Positions 17,631 to 26,879 of a stretch of 64,000 nt of DNA are shown one piece after another. The stretch comes from Oceanospirillum sp048264105 (lineage in GTDB: Bacteria; Pseudomonadota; Gammaproteobacteria; Pseudomonadales; Halomonadaceae), in the NCBI GenBank assembly GCA_048264105.1, contig JBLXDJ010000001.1, positions 682,001 through 746,000 of the forward strand. Reading direction: 5' to 3'. The translations under genes and the position numbers were made by a program. The first letter of the stretch is position 1, and each line of letters opens with the position of its first letter. The notes beneath the pieces are model-generated. The model ran no database searches. It had not been told where the DNA came from and saw only the letters and a list, made by a program, of their open reading frames with translations.

Positions 17631-19154
17631 TCAGTTCTTTTCGACAATGATCACGCTGATATCGTCACTTATCGGGTTTTGATCAATCAGTTGCTGAAGC
17701 TGTTCCGTAAGTTCCGATAATGAATAACGTTTATGTTCTGATAGTAACCCAATAACTTGGTTTATTCTTTGTTGTTGTTGCTGATAGTCGGCGCTGATCT
17801 CGATCAGCCCGTCCGAAAACAGGATCAGTCGCTCGCCGGATTTAAGACTCAGTTTTGTGGGGGCAAAGTCGCTGCTGCAACCCAGCCCCGGCAGAGCGCC
17901 TGTATTGGGCAAAGAGGCAACATTTCCTTCATCAGTTAACCAAAGCGCCGGAGGAGAACCCGCGTTATAAAAGGCAACCTGCTCCAGTTGTGCCATCAGA
18001 AGACTTACGGTGGTCAACAGCTCCGGTTGATATTGGTCCAGCCAGTTTGAAAAGCGCTGCAGATATTCCGTGCCGGAATGAAGTGGCGCGTCATGGCGGG
18101 TCGTCGTCTGCTCTGTTATTGCCTGAAAGAACCCCTGCTGTCGACCCGCCATAAAACAGGCCTGCAGATCGTGTCCCATCACATCCCCCAGCAGAATATC
18201 CAGCTGGTTATCGGTATTGCGGGCAAGCCAATAGTCACCGCCACCCAGATGGGCACTATGGGCGATACTGCGTACCTGATAGTGAGGGTTTTTCAGATCG
18301 TTCAGGGGCTTTCTCAGATGGTGTTTAAGTTCCTGATCCACCAGCGCGTAGGTACGGTGTGTCAGGTCTTTATGACGCAGTAACACACGCTCTGCAATTC
18401 GGTTCAGGTGCTCTTTAGTGATGGGTTTAAGCAGATAGTCATCGATCCCTTCCTGTACCAGCTTTTGTGCCAGCTGTTCATCGTTGTCACCGGTCAGAAA
18501 GATAAAAGGGGTCAGATTCAGGTGGTGCATCTGATGAATACGGTTACGGAACTGCAGACCATCCAGTTCCGGCATGCAGATATCGGAAATAATCAGATCC
18601 GGCTGATTGTTCTGCAGCCATTTCAGAGCTTCGGCGGCAGAGCTGAAAGCAGTTACCTGATGGGCTTCCAGATAGATTTCCAGCATCTGTAGCTGTATAG
18701 CGTCATCATCCACCAGAAGAATGTGCTGGCTCTTTTTCTCCTGTGGCAGAGGAATCCCCAGCTGCCATTGATTAATACCGGCTGCAGATGTGGTGTACTC
18801 AATCTGCTCAAACTGATCAAACAGCATCGCAAGGCCATAACCGCCGGTTTGCACATCACCCGCCAGAATCGCTTCCAGATCCGGTTTCATCGCAGATGGT
18901 GGAATAGCCGAGCCATCATCTTTAATCCGGAGCTGATATAACTGGTCATTCCACAGGCATTCCAGCTGTAGCCTGGAGGGTTTCACGCTGCTGTGGCGGA
19001 TCAGGTTGGTGGCAATTTCTGACAACGCCAACTGTATCTTATTGCGATCCGATTCACCCAGAGGGCTGCGCAACAGCACCCGATCCAGCGCAGCGCGTGC
19101 GACGCGTGCCATCTGATCGCTATAGACAAATTCCAGTGTGTAGAGACGTTGCAT
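17631..19154 (-). CDS. sypE: RsbW-like kinase / receiver / PP2C phosphatase (SypE-like)
   Basis: A 507-residue protein with three parts: an RsbW/SpoIIAB-type HATPase (1-130; N-box LSEIATNLIRHS, G-boxes KDDGSAIP and GGYGLAML), a receiver domain (about 142-260; phospho-acceptor in ISDICMPELDG) and a SpoIIE/PP2C phosphatase (about 290-507; metal motifs LLGDVMGHD, ILFSDGLIEI and ISDDISVII). This is the unusual order known for Vibrio SypE, which both phosphorylates and dephosphorylates the STAS protein SypA. The STAS partner is encoded at 26204-26542. The start codon overlaps the stop of the hybrid kinase gene (TGATG), so the two are translationally coupled. Confidence 0.92.
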   Translation of the reverse strand: MQRLYTLEFVYSDQMARVARAALDRVLLRSPLGESDRNKIQLALSEIATNLIRHSSVKPSRLQLECLWNDQLYQLRIKDDGSAIPPSAMKPDLEAILAGDVQTGGYGLAMLFDQFEQIEYTTSAAGINQWQLGIPLPQEKKSQHILLVDDDAIQLQMLEIYLEAHQVTAFSSAAEALKWLQNNQPDLIISDICMPELDGLQFRNRIHQMHHLNLTPFIFLTGDNDEQLAQKLVQEGIDDYLLKPITKEHLNRIAERVLLRHKDLTHRTYALVDQELKHHLRKPLNDLKNPHYQVRSIAHSAHLGGGDYWLARNTDNQLDILLGDVMGHDLQACFMAGRQQGFFQAITEQTTTRHDAPLHSGTEYLQRFSNWLDQYQPELLTTVSLLMAQLEQVAFYNAGSPPALWLTDEGNVASLPNTGALPGLGCSSDFAPTKLSLKSGERLILFSDGLIEISADYQQQQQRINQVIGLLSEHKRYSLSELTEQLQQLIDQNPISDDISVIIVEKN

Positions 19155-22100
19155 CAGCTGACCTCCATAGAATCCCTATAGTTCTGAAGAGCGGTTACGC
19201 CGATATCCAGCTGTTGGGGCAACAGCTGAATCAGTTGGCGAATTTCCTTGTCACACATTCCATCATCAGTTTCAGAGCGGTAGTGATACTCGATTTGGCG
19301 GGAGAGTTCCGACAGCTGCAGCAGGCCAAAGCTGGCGCTGGTGCTTTTCAGGGTATGGGACTCATGGCGAACACTTTCACCTTCAGCCTGATCAAAGGCC
19401 TGAAGCAGAGCGGCAGAGCGCTTTTTCAGCTCTTTAATCACGATATCGATCATCTGCAGACAGCGATCCTGCCCGATATCCCGTTCCATCTGATGAATGG
19501 CTGATAGACTGAGAATCTCAGGCTGATCCTCAGCCGGTGCCTTGGATTCGTCTTTGATCGGGTCGACGGCCGGGTTCTGGCTGGCTGTTTGGTTCTCACA
19601 GCCCGTATCTGACAGAGATTGAGCTTGAGACTGCTCTGCAACAGTTTCACCTGTGTCGTCGCCGCCATCACTGCCCAGCCAACGATAGAGCAGATCTTCC
19701 AGCGCGGCCATCTGTACCGGTTTCGGCAGAAAGTCATTCATACCAACGCTGAAGCAGCGCTCTTTATCCGACGTCATCACATTGGCGGTCATGGCAACAA
19801 TCGGCAGGTCGATCAGCTCCGGCATCTGCCGGATCGCTTCGGTGGCTTCATAACCGTTCATCTCCGGCATCTGCAGATCCATCAGAACCAGATCAAAAGG
19901 CCGCTCTTTCAGTGCCTGAATCGCCTCAAGGCCATCGCTGGCGACTTCATATTGCTGATTGAAGCCTGCAAGCATGCGACTGGCGATCATCTGGTTGGTG
20001 ATGCTGTCTTCAACAATCAGAATTCGACCGCTACGCAGCGATTCTTTGGCGCGAAGTGTGGGGGATTCCTGAGACATCATGGCTACTTTTGTCTCCGTTA
20101 AGGGCAGTGACAGGTATAGGGCAAAACTGCTGCCCACATCCGGAGCACTGGAAAATAGGATATAGCCGCCCATTAGCTCGGCCAGCTTCTGACTGATGGC
20201 AAGCCCTAGACCTGTACCGCCATGACGGCGTGAATCGGTCTGATTAGCCTGAGTAAACTCATTAAACAGCGACGCCTGCTTTTCCTCGGGGATACCGATC
20301 CCCTCATCCTCAACCAGAATCCGCAGATTCAGCTGGTTGGTGTCCGCAGAGGGCAGGGCGGTAATCGAAAGATTGATCTGCCCTTGTTCGGTGAACTTAA
20401 CCGCATTACTTAGCAGGTTGAGGCAGACTTGGCGCAAACGACCCGCATCACACAGCACGCAATGGTCGATAAAGGCATCCTGGTTCAGATTGATTTTGAG
20501 GGACTTCTCATTAGCACGGGGAGAGATAATCGTAATCGCCTCTTTCAGCAGGGATTGCAGGTTAACCTCAAGGGTTTCCAGCTCCATCTTGCCGGCTTCA
20601 ATCTTGGCAAAGTCGAGAATATCGTTAATCAGCTGCATCAGAGCTTCACTACTGATCTCTGCCGCGTGCAGCAGCTCTTTCTGGTCATAGGACAGCGGCG
20701 AATGAGCCAGCAGAGAGATGGAACCCTGAATGCCGTTCAGTGGTGTACGTATCTCATGGCTCATAGCCGCCAGAAACTGGGACTTGGCAACATTGGCAGT
20801 GTCGGCCTCAATAATCGCCTGTTCCAGCTTCAGTTGGTTTTTCACCTTCTGGGAAACATCCTTAATCACCAGGGTGTAATAGAGTTTTCCATGGCTATCA
20901 AAAGCCTGAATATTGAACTCCAGATGAATCACATCACCACCCGGGGTTACCCGTTTAGAACTGTGAACGCCGGTATTGATCAGCTCTAGGCGGTCAAGGG
21001 TTTGCACGATGGTTTCGGTACCGATGGCACTGATATCCAGAATATCCAGCGCATTCAGATCTTGATTATTCCGGGTAAGACGGTTTACCAGATTAAACAT
21101 ACTCAAGTTATAGCTGAGGTTATTACCCATATTATCGAGTAGCAGAATGGAATCGAGACTCGCATCCATCAGAGCGGCTTTTAGGCTGTTTTCCTCTTCG
21201 TAGGCGTGGCGGATGCGCTTCTCGACGGTCAGATTACGCATGGAGATCAGGGTCAAGTATTCATCATTACGCAGGCTCAGCTGAGAGCCACGGATCTCAA
21301 CCGGAACCCTCTGCCCCTTGGTATTGATCACCCCTAAATCTTCAAAATGGAAACCGTGGGGGTTCTTATGGATGCCCGAGACTTCCATCAGCACCTCAGG
21401 CATCAGGGCGGTAGCGGGGTGGATATGGTCAATGTCGTCTACTCCGAGCATCTTAAGGGCGGCAGCGTTGGCAATTTGCACTTCCAGCTGGCTGTCCAGG
21501 CCGATAATGCCTTCCTCAGTGTTGTTCAGAATCAGCTCCAGACGGCGGTCTTTTTCCAGCAGATCCTTGTAGAGGCTTTTTTGCTCACTGGCGACCATCG
21601 CCAGCCGGTCTGCCATCTTGTTAAAGGCTTCGGCGGTGGGTTTCAGCTCGTTCAGATGTTTCAGGTTGATGCGGTGATTGAGCTGACCTTCCTCAATCGC
21701 GTTTACCGCCAGATTCAACCGGGCAATCCCCTTGATGTAATCCCGGAACAACCAGAACCCCAGCCCCAGAGAGCCCAGCATCAGCAGCAGGGTGATCATA
21801 ATATGCAGACGTTCTTCTCTCAGACGGTTTTCGACCTGTGAGCGCATATCCAGTGCCATATCGATCCAGTAAGGGTTGCCGGAGATAAAAAAGGCTTTGG
21901 AAAAACGGAAGAAGTGGGTATCGATACAGAAGGTTTTATCGGCTTTAAAGGTTTCCTGATAGGTGGGGGCACGGGAGACAAAGACCACATCAGCGGGATT
22001 AACCTCATGCTGAGCCGAGGGGGAGTCCGGTGCGCGGCGTACCCTGAGATAAGCGATAATACTGTCGTTTTCCACCAACGGAGACAAGGTATCGCTCAGG

Positions 22101-22303
22101 CTCTGGCCTGCCACCAGCTCCTTGCTGTCTTTAAAGTGGGACTGAATATACTCATCAACCAGGCGGGCGGTGTAGTTGGATTGCAGCTCAATTGAATCGG
22201 CGATGCTGGCGCGCAGGGATTCCCGGTGCATAAAGAAGAGCACACTACTGATCACACTGATCATAATCAGCAGACTGATAAACAACCGCGTACGAAATCC
22301 CAT
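19154..22303 (-). CDS. sypF: hybrid sensor histidine kinase with REC and HPt (SypF/RscS-like)
   Basis: A 1,049-residue inner-membrane kinase: first membrane helix at about 5-25, periplasmic sensor region, second helix near residue 170-190, HAMP, one or two PAS domains, HisKA with phospho-acceptor in AMSHEIRTPLNG, HATPase (NLLSNAVKFT), a receiver (acceptor in LVLMDLQMPEMNG) and a C-terminal HPt domain (His in SHTLKSTSASFG). ATG at 22303 has AGGAG at seven bases. It would pass phosphate through its receiver and HPt to the SypE- and SypG-like receivers encoded downstream. In V. fischeri sypE precedes sypF; here the pair is swapped. Confidence 0.9.
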   Translation of the reverse strand: MGFRTRLFISLLIMISVISSVLFFMHRESLRASIADSIELQSNYTARLVDEYIQSHFKDSKELVAGQSLSDTLSPLVENDSIIAYLRVRRAPDSPSAQHEVNPADVVFVSRAPTYQETFKADKTFCIDTHFFRFSKAFFISGNPYWIDMALDMRSQVENRLREERLHIMITLLLMLGSLGLGFWLFRDYIKGIARLNLAVNAIEEGQLNHRINLKHLNELKPTAEAFNKMADRLAMVASEQKSLYKDLLEKDRRLELILNNTEEGIIGLDSQLEVQIANAAALKMLGVDDIDHIHPATALMPEVLMEVSGIHKNPHGFHFEDLGVINTKGQRVPVEIRGSQLSLRNDEYLTLISMRNLTVEKRIRHAYEEENSLKAALMDASLDSILLLDNMGNNLSYNLSMFNLVNRLTRNNQDLNALDILDISAIGTETIVQTLDRLELINTGVHSSKRVTPGGDVIHLEFNIQAFDSHGKLYYTLVIKDVSQKVKNQLKLEQAIIEADTANVAKSQFLAAMSHEIRTPLNGIQGSISLLAHSPLSYDQKELLHAAEISSEALMQLINDILDFAKIEAGKMELETLEVNLQSLLKEAITIISPRANEKSLKINLNQDAFIDHCVLCDAGRLRQVCLNLLSNAVKFTEQGQINLSITALPSADTNQLNLRILVEDEGIGIPEEKQASLFNEFTQANQTDSRRHGGTGLGLAISQKLAELMGGYILFSSAPDVGSSFALYLSLPLTETKVAMMSQESPTLRAKESLRSGRILIVEDSITNQMIASRMLAGFNQQYEVASDGLEAIQALKERPFDLVLMDLQMPEMNGYEATEAIRQMPELIDLPIVAMTANVMTSDKERCFSVGMNDFLPKPVQMAALEDLLYRWLGSDGGDDTGETVAEQSQAQSLSDTGCENQTASQNPAVDPIKDESKAPAEDQPEILSLSAIHQMERDIGQDRCLQMIDIVIKELKKRSAALLQAFDQAEGESVRHESHTLKSTSASFGLLQLSELSRQIEYHYRSETDDGMCDKEIRQLIQLLPQQLDIGVTALQNYRDSMEVS

Positions 22304-22421
22304 AAAGACGCTCCTTTTGCTGCCCTGATAGCTCATATCACGCCCTCACTTTACCTGCCGGTTCGATCGCCACGGTTTTTCTATCACTACAGTCTTTCTA
22401 TCAATTAGCACAGGGCAAGGG

Positions 22422-23132
22422 TTAAACCCGCAGGTTCAGTAAAGCTGAACTATCAATCCATCTTTTGATTCTAGCGGAAACCTTAGGAAAGAATCGCTCT
22501 AATCGTCTGTTTTCCCGATATAACTCATCCGTCAGGGATGGCTGATCCCTGTCATTCATAATACAGCCTAACAGATTGGCCTTAACTTCCTGCAGCAGCT
22601 GGCAGCTTTCTTCCAGCTGGTTGCGGGTGGTAAAGCCGCTGCGAACCAGCAGTAACGAGGCATCGGCCTCGGCACAGGCGCTTTGTGCCGGAATATTCCG
22701 GTAGTTGCTGGCGTTCAGTGGGGAGGTGTCCATCACAACACGGTCATAGTGCTGAAGCCACTCTTCAATGGTCTGAGCCAGCACATTCTGATTCCGGAAA
22801 CTCAGCGATGCGGTATTGCCCACCGGCGCAGGCAGAAAGTGCGTGCCGTTGGCCGATGGCGCACAGATCGACTTCATGCAGCTGGCGCCGGCATCCCACT
22901 CATCCCGCGCCAGACCCAGACTCAGGTTCAGGCTTGGGTTCTGAATATTCAGATCCACCAGCAGCACCTTGTAGCCATCTGCCTGATAACGCTTAGAGAG
23001 ACTGTAGGCCAGCATAGAGCTGCCGGACTGGTTGTGACAGCTGGTGATGGCTACCGACTTGCTGTGACGTTTCTCCAGCTGACGGTAGATATGTTCCAGC
23101 TCCATATAATGTACAGGTAAGGTACTGATCAT
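22422..23132 (-). CDS. sypD: CpsD/BY-kinase-like ATPase with degenerate P-loop (SypD-like)
   Basis: A 236-residue MinD-like protein related to the cytoplasmic part of bacterial tyrosine kinases that control polysaccharide chain length. The Walker A' strand (VLLVDLNIQNPS) and Walker B (VVMDTSPLN) are recognisable. The expected P-loop reads SCHNQSGSSM: the invariant Lys is absent and the glycine spacing is poor, so nucleotide binding is doubtful. The C-terminus is not tyrosine-rich, unlike active BY-kinases. AGGAG lies seven bases before the ATG. It sits between the export protein and the hybrid kinase, the SypD position. Confidence 0.8.
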   Translation of the reverse strand: MISTLPVHYMELEHIYRQLEKRHSKSVAITSCHNQSGSSMLAYSLSKRYQADGYKVLLVDLNIQNPSLNLSLGLARDEWDAGASCMKSICAPSANGTHFLPAPVGNTASLSFRNQNVLAQTIEEWLQHYDRVVMDTSPLNASNYRNIPAQSACAEADASLLLVRSGFTTRNQLEESCQLLQEVKANLLGCIMNDRDQPSLTDELYRENRRLERFFPKVSARIKRWIDSSALLNLRV

Positions 23133-23162
23133 GATCTTTCTCCTGTTTACAGAAGCATTCGT

Positions 23163-25274
23163 TTAAAGAACCAGCAGCAGAAGGGTTGCCACGCTCACCA
23201 GATCCCGCACGATGCCCATAAACTCAGAGCGGGTGCTGTGATCGATCGGTGGCAGGTAAACACTGTCACCGGGACGGATCACCGGCAGCAGCGTACCGGA
23301 CGGATCTTCCATATAGTCTTTCAGGTTGAAGTGCACGGTACGGGTGTCACAGCAGCCCTGATAGATAATGTGCAGATCTTCCAGATTGGCGGCGTTGGTT
23401 GGGCCGCCTGCCAGCGCCATCAGATCCAGCAGATTCATGCTTTCGTTAAAGCGGTAGTACCCGGGGCTGTTCATCGCTCCCATAATGCGAACCGATTTGC
23501 TGGCCTGATTCTCATAGTTGGTCAGCTCCTGATCCGGCACAAAGATGATGTCACCAGAGTTCAGTTGAGGAATCAGGCTCTGATCACCGGTTTCCAGATA
23601 CAGCGCCAGATCCAGCTGAGTGATATGCACGGTATGGCTGCTGCGGTGAATAATGCGGACTTCACGCAGATCCGCCTGTTGGCTTGGGCCATTGGCCGCA
23701 GACAGCACATCCAGAAAACCCTGCTCACCGGTAAAGCGATAGCGACCGGGAACACCCACCTGACCCAACACAAAGACCGATTCTTCGCTGGTCTGACGCA
23801 TCCAGACCGCTTTATTACCTGCCGGCAGTTCCGGCAGACGCGGGATAATCAGGGTATCGCCACCTTTCAGATGGGGCAGAGGTTTACGGTGCGTTCCTTT
23901 CAGGTAACCGTTCAGATCGAACGTGAAAGGGTCCTGACCATTACGTTTGATATTCAGGGCGCTAAGATCCGCATCTTTGGCAGGGCCGCTGGCTTCTGCC
24001 AGCAGATCCAGCAGGCTCATCTCATCAGACCACTCATAACGGCCGGGGTTGGTCACCGCTCCCATGATATGCACCGCATTTTTAGGGGCGATCTTCAGCC
24101 AGGAAGTCTGGTTCATATCGTTTTTTTCCGGCACAAAGATCGCATCACCGGGGCGAACTTTAGGCACCGGCGCACTGGTCAGACCTTCGGTATAAGCCTG
24201 CAGGTCAAACTCGCTCACACTGCCGTCACGGCCAATAACACGAATCTCGCGGGTACGGGCATAGCGGGTCGGGCCACCGGCATTAGCCAGAATATCGAAG
24301 AAGGTGGCTTCTGCTTTGCTCTCATAAGCACCGGGGCGGAACACTTCACCCATCACATACACGGTGCGGTTACCGGTTTTCACCTCTTCCTCTTTCATCG
24401 GTACAAAGATGGTGGCACCGGCGGTCACATCCGGCATATCCGTGGCGTTACCGCTGTCGAGATAGCCTTTCAGATCGAACAGTTTCGGATCGCCATTGGT
24501 GATCAGACGAATCTGCTCCACGCTGGCGTAACGGGTGACACCACCGGCACGCATCAGCAGGTCCACCAGATTCTGGTCTTCGTCGAAGGTAAAGGTGCCG
24601 GGATTGTGGACTTCACCGAAGATACGCACGGACTGTTTTTTCTCCGCCGCATCACCGCCGGACAACAGACTTGCTGCGTCAAACTCCACCTCAACATTAC
24701 CGGTCAGCGGAGAAGAGGGAATAAAGATCACATCCAGCGGCTTCAGCTCCGGGATCAGCTGGCTGTCGCCGGAATCCAGATACTCTTTGTAGTTAATGGT
24801 CAGAGTCTCGCCGTTACGTTTCAGCTGTACCTTGTTCAGCTGAGCACCGGGTTTCAGGCCGCCTGCTGCGGTCAGCGCCATTTGCAGATTGCCATTACCG
24901 GGAATATCCACCTCACCGGGCTGGCGCACATAACCCAGCACGGTAATCAGCAGGCGTTTAGCGTGCAGGGTGATCTGAATGCGCTCGGTCTGACGATAGC
25001 TTTCTGATAGCTGCTGCTTAACCAGCAGAGTGACATCTTCAAGACTCAGGGAGCTGACCATCAGCTGACCCACTTCCGGCAGGGTGATATAACCCTTGCG
25101 ATCCACCTCAAAGGGATCTTCAAAACCCGATTCACCCACAAAGGTGATATTCAGCTGATCACCGGGGCTGATCAGAGCCTCTTCTGCATAAGCCGGTTGG
25201 GGAGCACTTACCGTGATAACCGCTGCCAGTATCAGTACCAGCATCAACAGTTGATTCTTAATGGTGTAAGACAT
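23163..25274 (-). CDS. sypC: polysaccharide export protein with six SLBB domains (SypC-like)
   Basis: Wza-family outer-membrane/periplasmic export protein of 703 residues. A signal peptide ends near PAYA; next is the Poly_export domain (ISPGDQLNITF, about 35-110), followed by six SLBB repeats of about 80-100 residues, each opening with V-x-x-x-G-x-V-x-x-P-G and closing with a PG/GD-x-I-F-V-P type segment. A short hydrophobic C-terminal helix (SVATLLLLVL) follows. The start is one base after the OmpA gene stop, with GGAGG upstream. It would form the channel for the polymer made by this locus. A cell with six SLBB repeats would have an extended periplasmic part. Confidence 0.9.
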   Translation of the reverse strand: MSYTIKNQLLMLVLILAAVITVSAPQPAYAEEALISPGDQLNITFVGESGFEDPFEVDRKGYITLPEVGQLMVSSLSLEDVTLLVKQQLSESYRQTERIQITLHAKRLLITVLGYVRQPGEVDIPGNGNLQMALTAAGGLKPGAQLNKVQLKRNGETLTINYKEYLDSGDSQLIPELKPLDVIFIPSSPLTGNVEVEFDAASLLSGGDAAEKKQSVRIFGEVHNPGTFTFDEDQNLVDLLMRAGGVTRYASVEQIRLITNGDPKLFDLKGYLDSGNATDMPDVTAGATIFVPMKEEEVKTGNRTVYVMGEVFRPGAYESKAEATFFDILANAGGPTRYARTREIRVIGRDGSVSEFDLQAYTEGLTSAPVPKVRPGDAIFVPEKNDMNQTSWLKIAPKNAVHIMGAVTNPGRYEWSDEMSLLDLLAEASGPAKDADLSALNIKRNGQDPFTFDLNGYLKGTHRKPLPHLKGGDTLIIPRLPELPAGNKAVWMRQTSEESVFVLGQVGVPGRYRFTGEQGFLDVLSAANGPSQQADLREVRIIHRSSHTVHITQLDLALYLETGDQSLIPQLNSGDIIFVPDQELTNYENQASKSVRIMGAMNSPGYYRFNESMNLLDLMALAGGPTNAANLEDLHIIYQGCCDTRTVHFNLKDYMEDPSGTLLPVIRPGDSVYLPPIDHSTRSEFMGIVRDLVSVATLLLLVL

Positions 25275-25275
25275 C

Positions 25276-26124
25276 CTAGTATCCTCCCCAGAGGTCCGTT
25301 ACCGCAGGCCAGTTTTTAACCTGCTGACGACGACTGCTGCGTTCCAATAAAAGCTCTAAACGAAAAGCCACACGGCGGTTTTTGCTGCGGGATGGTTCCT
25401 GTGCATTGCTGGCAATCGGGTTGTGTTCGCCCTGACCATCAATCTGAATCTGGTACTCGGGGATCTCTTCCTGGCGCAGATAATCGGCAATGGTGGTTGC
25501 CCGTTGCATTGCTAATGTCGCGTTGTTCGACTCTTTGCCACGGGAATCGGTATGACCGGTCAGCTTGATGCGATAAACCGGATGGTCTTTCAGCCAGCGC
25601 ACCAGTGCCTGTAACGGCTCATCCATCTGTTTCGGCATACGGGCGCTGTCCGTTGTAAAACGGTAATCGGTCAGCTCATTCAGCAGTGGCTGCATGGCTA
25701 ACAGGGTGCGATCCGGTTTGTTTTCAATACAGGTGGTACGGGTTTGCAGGTAACGCAGGCCGTGTTCGGTATCGTTTATCTGCTGGTCTAATAAACGCAG
25801 GTTATGCAACGCATCCTGATCAAGACCGCTCAGGTGTTCACGCTGAACCCGATAGGCCAGCTGTTGCAGACGATAGATACGGCCGGGAATACAGTCACCA
25901 CCACCGGAGAGATTCAGCTGCTCAATACGAAGCTGTGCAATACGCAGGGCATCGCCCACACGATTGGCTTTCTCCTGATGCAGTGGGTAAGGGTAAGTTT
26001 GCAGAGCGTCAACGGGCTGGCGACGGACAGAATCCAGTACCGAGCAGCCACTGCTGATCAGCAGTGACATGCCCAGCAGAGTGATTCCGAACCATGATTT
26101 TGCTTGAGTGGTTGAAGGTTTCAT
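25276..26124 (-). CDS. sypB: OmpA-family lipoprotein (SypB-like)
   Basis: A 282-residue lipoprotein (lipobox LLISSGC near residue 27) with a helical middle region and a C-terminal OmpA peptidoglycan-binding domain, shown by TGHTDSRGKESNNATLAMQRA and GEHNPIASN...NRRVAF. It would tether the export machinery to the cell wall. It lies 79 bases after the STAS gene and one base before the export protein gene, in the SypA-B-C order known in Vibrio. Confidence 0.88.
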   Translation of the reverse strand: MKPSTTQAKSWFGITLLGMSLLISSGCSVLDSVRRQPVDALQTYPYPLHQEKANRVGDALRIAQLRIEQLNLSGGGDCIPGRIYRLQQLAYRVQREHLSGLDQDALHNLRLLDQQINDTEHGLRYLQTRTTCIENKPDRTLLAMQPLLNELTDYRFTTDSARMPKQMDEPLQALVRWLKDHPVYRIKLTGHTDSRGKESNNATLAMQRATTIADYLRQEEIPEYQIQIDGQGEHNPIASNAQEPSRSKNRRVAFRLELLLERSSRRQQVKNWPAVTDLWGGY

Positions 26125-26203
26125 CGCGTTGCCTCCCTGACGGTGTCCTGTTGTTCTGATTAACAGGTATTAGAGTGAGGCTAAGACCGACCGAAAGGCC
26201 GGC

Positions 26204-26542
26204 TTAGCTCACCGGCTCACTGATGCAGCTACGGATATCGGCATAAACCGGAATCGCACGGTTCAGGCGCAGCAGCGTGGTCAGCTCTTTGGGTTGACCG
26301 CTCAGACCCACCAAAACCAGCTTACGGTTCTGTTCGCGCAGACGCTTAAACAGAAACACCAGAGCGCCAACACCGGAAGAATCCATAAAGGTCACATTGC
26401 TCAGATCGCAGGCGATGTTTTCAGCAAACAACTCCGGGATCTTCTCCATACGGTCTTTGCCCTCGGCAACAGCCACACAATCCAGCTCGCCACTGATCTC
26501 AAGAACTTCATACTCGTTACAGGTGTAGTGAGATTGATACAT
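26204..26542 (-). CDS. sypA: STAS-domain anti-sigma-factor-antagonist-like protein (SypA-like)
   Basis: A 112-residue single STAS domain protein. The phosphorylation motif TFMDSSGVGALVF is intact; by alignment with SpoIIAA the acceptor is Ser55, directly after Asp54. It is the expected substrate of the kinase and phosphatase parts of the SypE-like protein at 17631-19154. In V. fischeri unphosphorylated SypA is required for polysaccharide-dependent biofilm. GGAG precedes the ATG and a -24/-12 promoter match lies 40 bases upstream, making this the first gene of the A-G block. Confidence 0.9.
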   Translation of the reverse strand: MYQSHYTCNEYEVLEISGELDCVAVAEGKDRMEKIPELFAENIACDLSNVTFMDSSGVGALVFLFKRLREQNRKLVLVGLSGQPKELTTLLRLNRAIPVYADIRSCISEPVS

Positions 26543-26581
26543 GATGCTTCTCCTCGATCATTTTGGTCTCATCGGGGTAAG

Positions 26582-26597
26582 AGCATAAAGCAGGCCA
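26582..26597 (-). promoter_or_regulatory. sigma-54 promoter match upstream of the STAS gene
   Basis: On the minus strand the sequence is TGGCCTGCTTTATGCT, with the invariant GG and GC ten bases apart. Three positions differ from consensus. The predicted start near 26571 gives a leader of about 30 bases. V. fischeri sypA is also driven by sigma-54. Confidence 0.55.
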
Positions 26598-26766
26598 GAA
26601 GTTATTTTTCTCTAAGTATCAAATGGTTAGGTATGGTTTTGTGGAGGGAGGTGCGTTTTGAGAGAGGGCTGGTAGGGGCATTCAGGCTGAGAGATTTGCG
26701 ATTTGCAAATTGGGAATCAAATTGCGAAAAGGTGTGAGGGATCACGCTCTTCTACAAATAGATTGT

Positions 26767-26796
26767 TTGATAATTATCAGAGTTCAATTTTATAAA
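26767..26796 (+). promoter_or_regulatory. sigma-70 promoter of the SIR2-STAND gene
   Basis: TTGATA (26767-26772) and TATAAA (26791-26796) are 18 bases apart, each matching five of six consensus positions. Transcription would begin near 26803, so the ATG at 26802 cannot be the start and the GTG at 26880 is favoured. Confidence 0.55.
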
Positions 26797-26879
26797 ATTC
26801 AATGAGCATAAAAACTAACAAAATGTCGACAAAGATTTTAATATTGCTAATTAAATTGAAAATCGAAAAGGAAAAGTTC

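Noticed and set aside
23238..25007. Long plus-strand open frame (589 codons) opposite the SLBB export gene
   Set aside because: It mirrors the repeated SLBB coding sequence, has no ribosome site, and its translation has no family features. It is the antisense shadow of a real gene with strong codon bias.
26802..26879. ATG start of the SIR2-STAND gene at 26802
   Set aside because: It coincides with the predicted transcription start, has no ribosome site and adds a Lys/Ile-rich extension not expected in the family.
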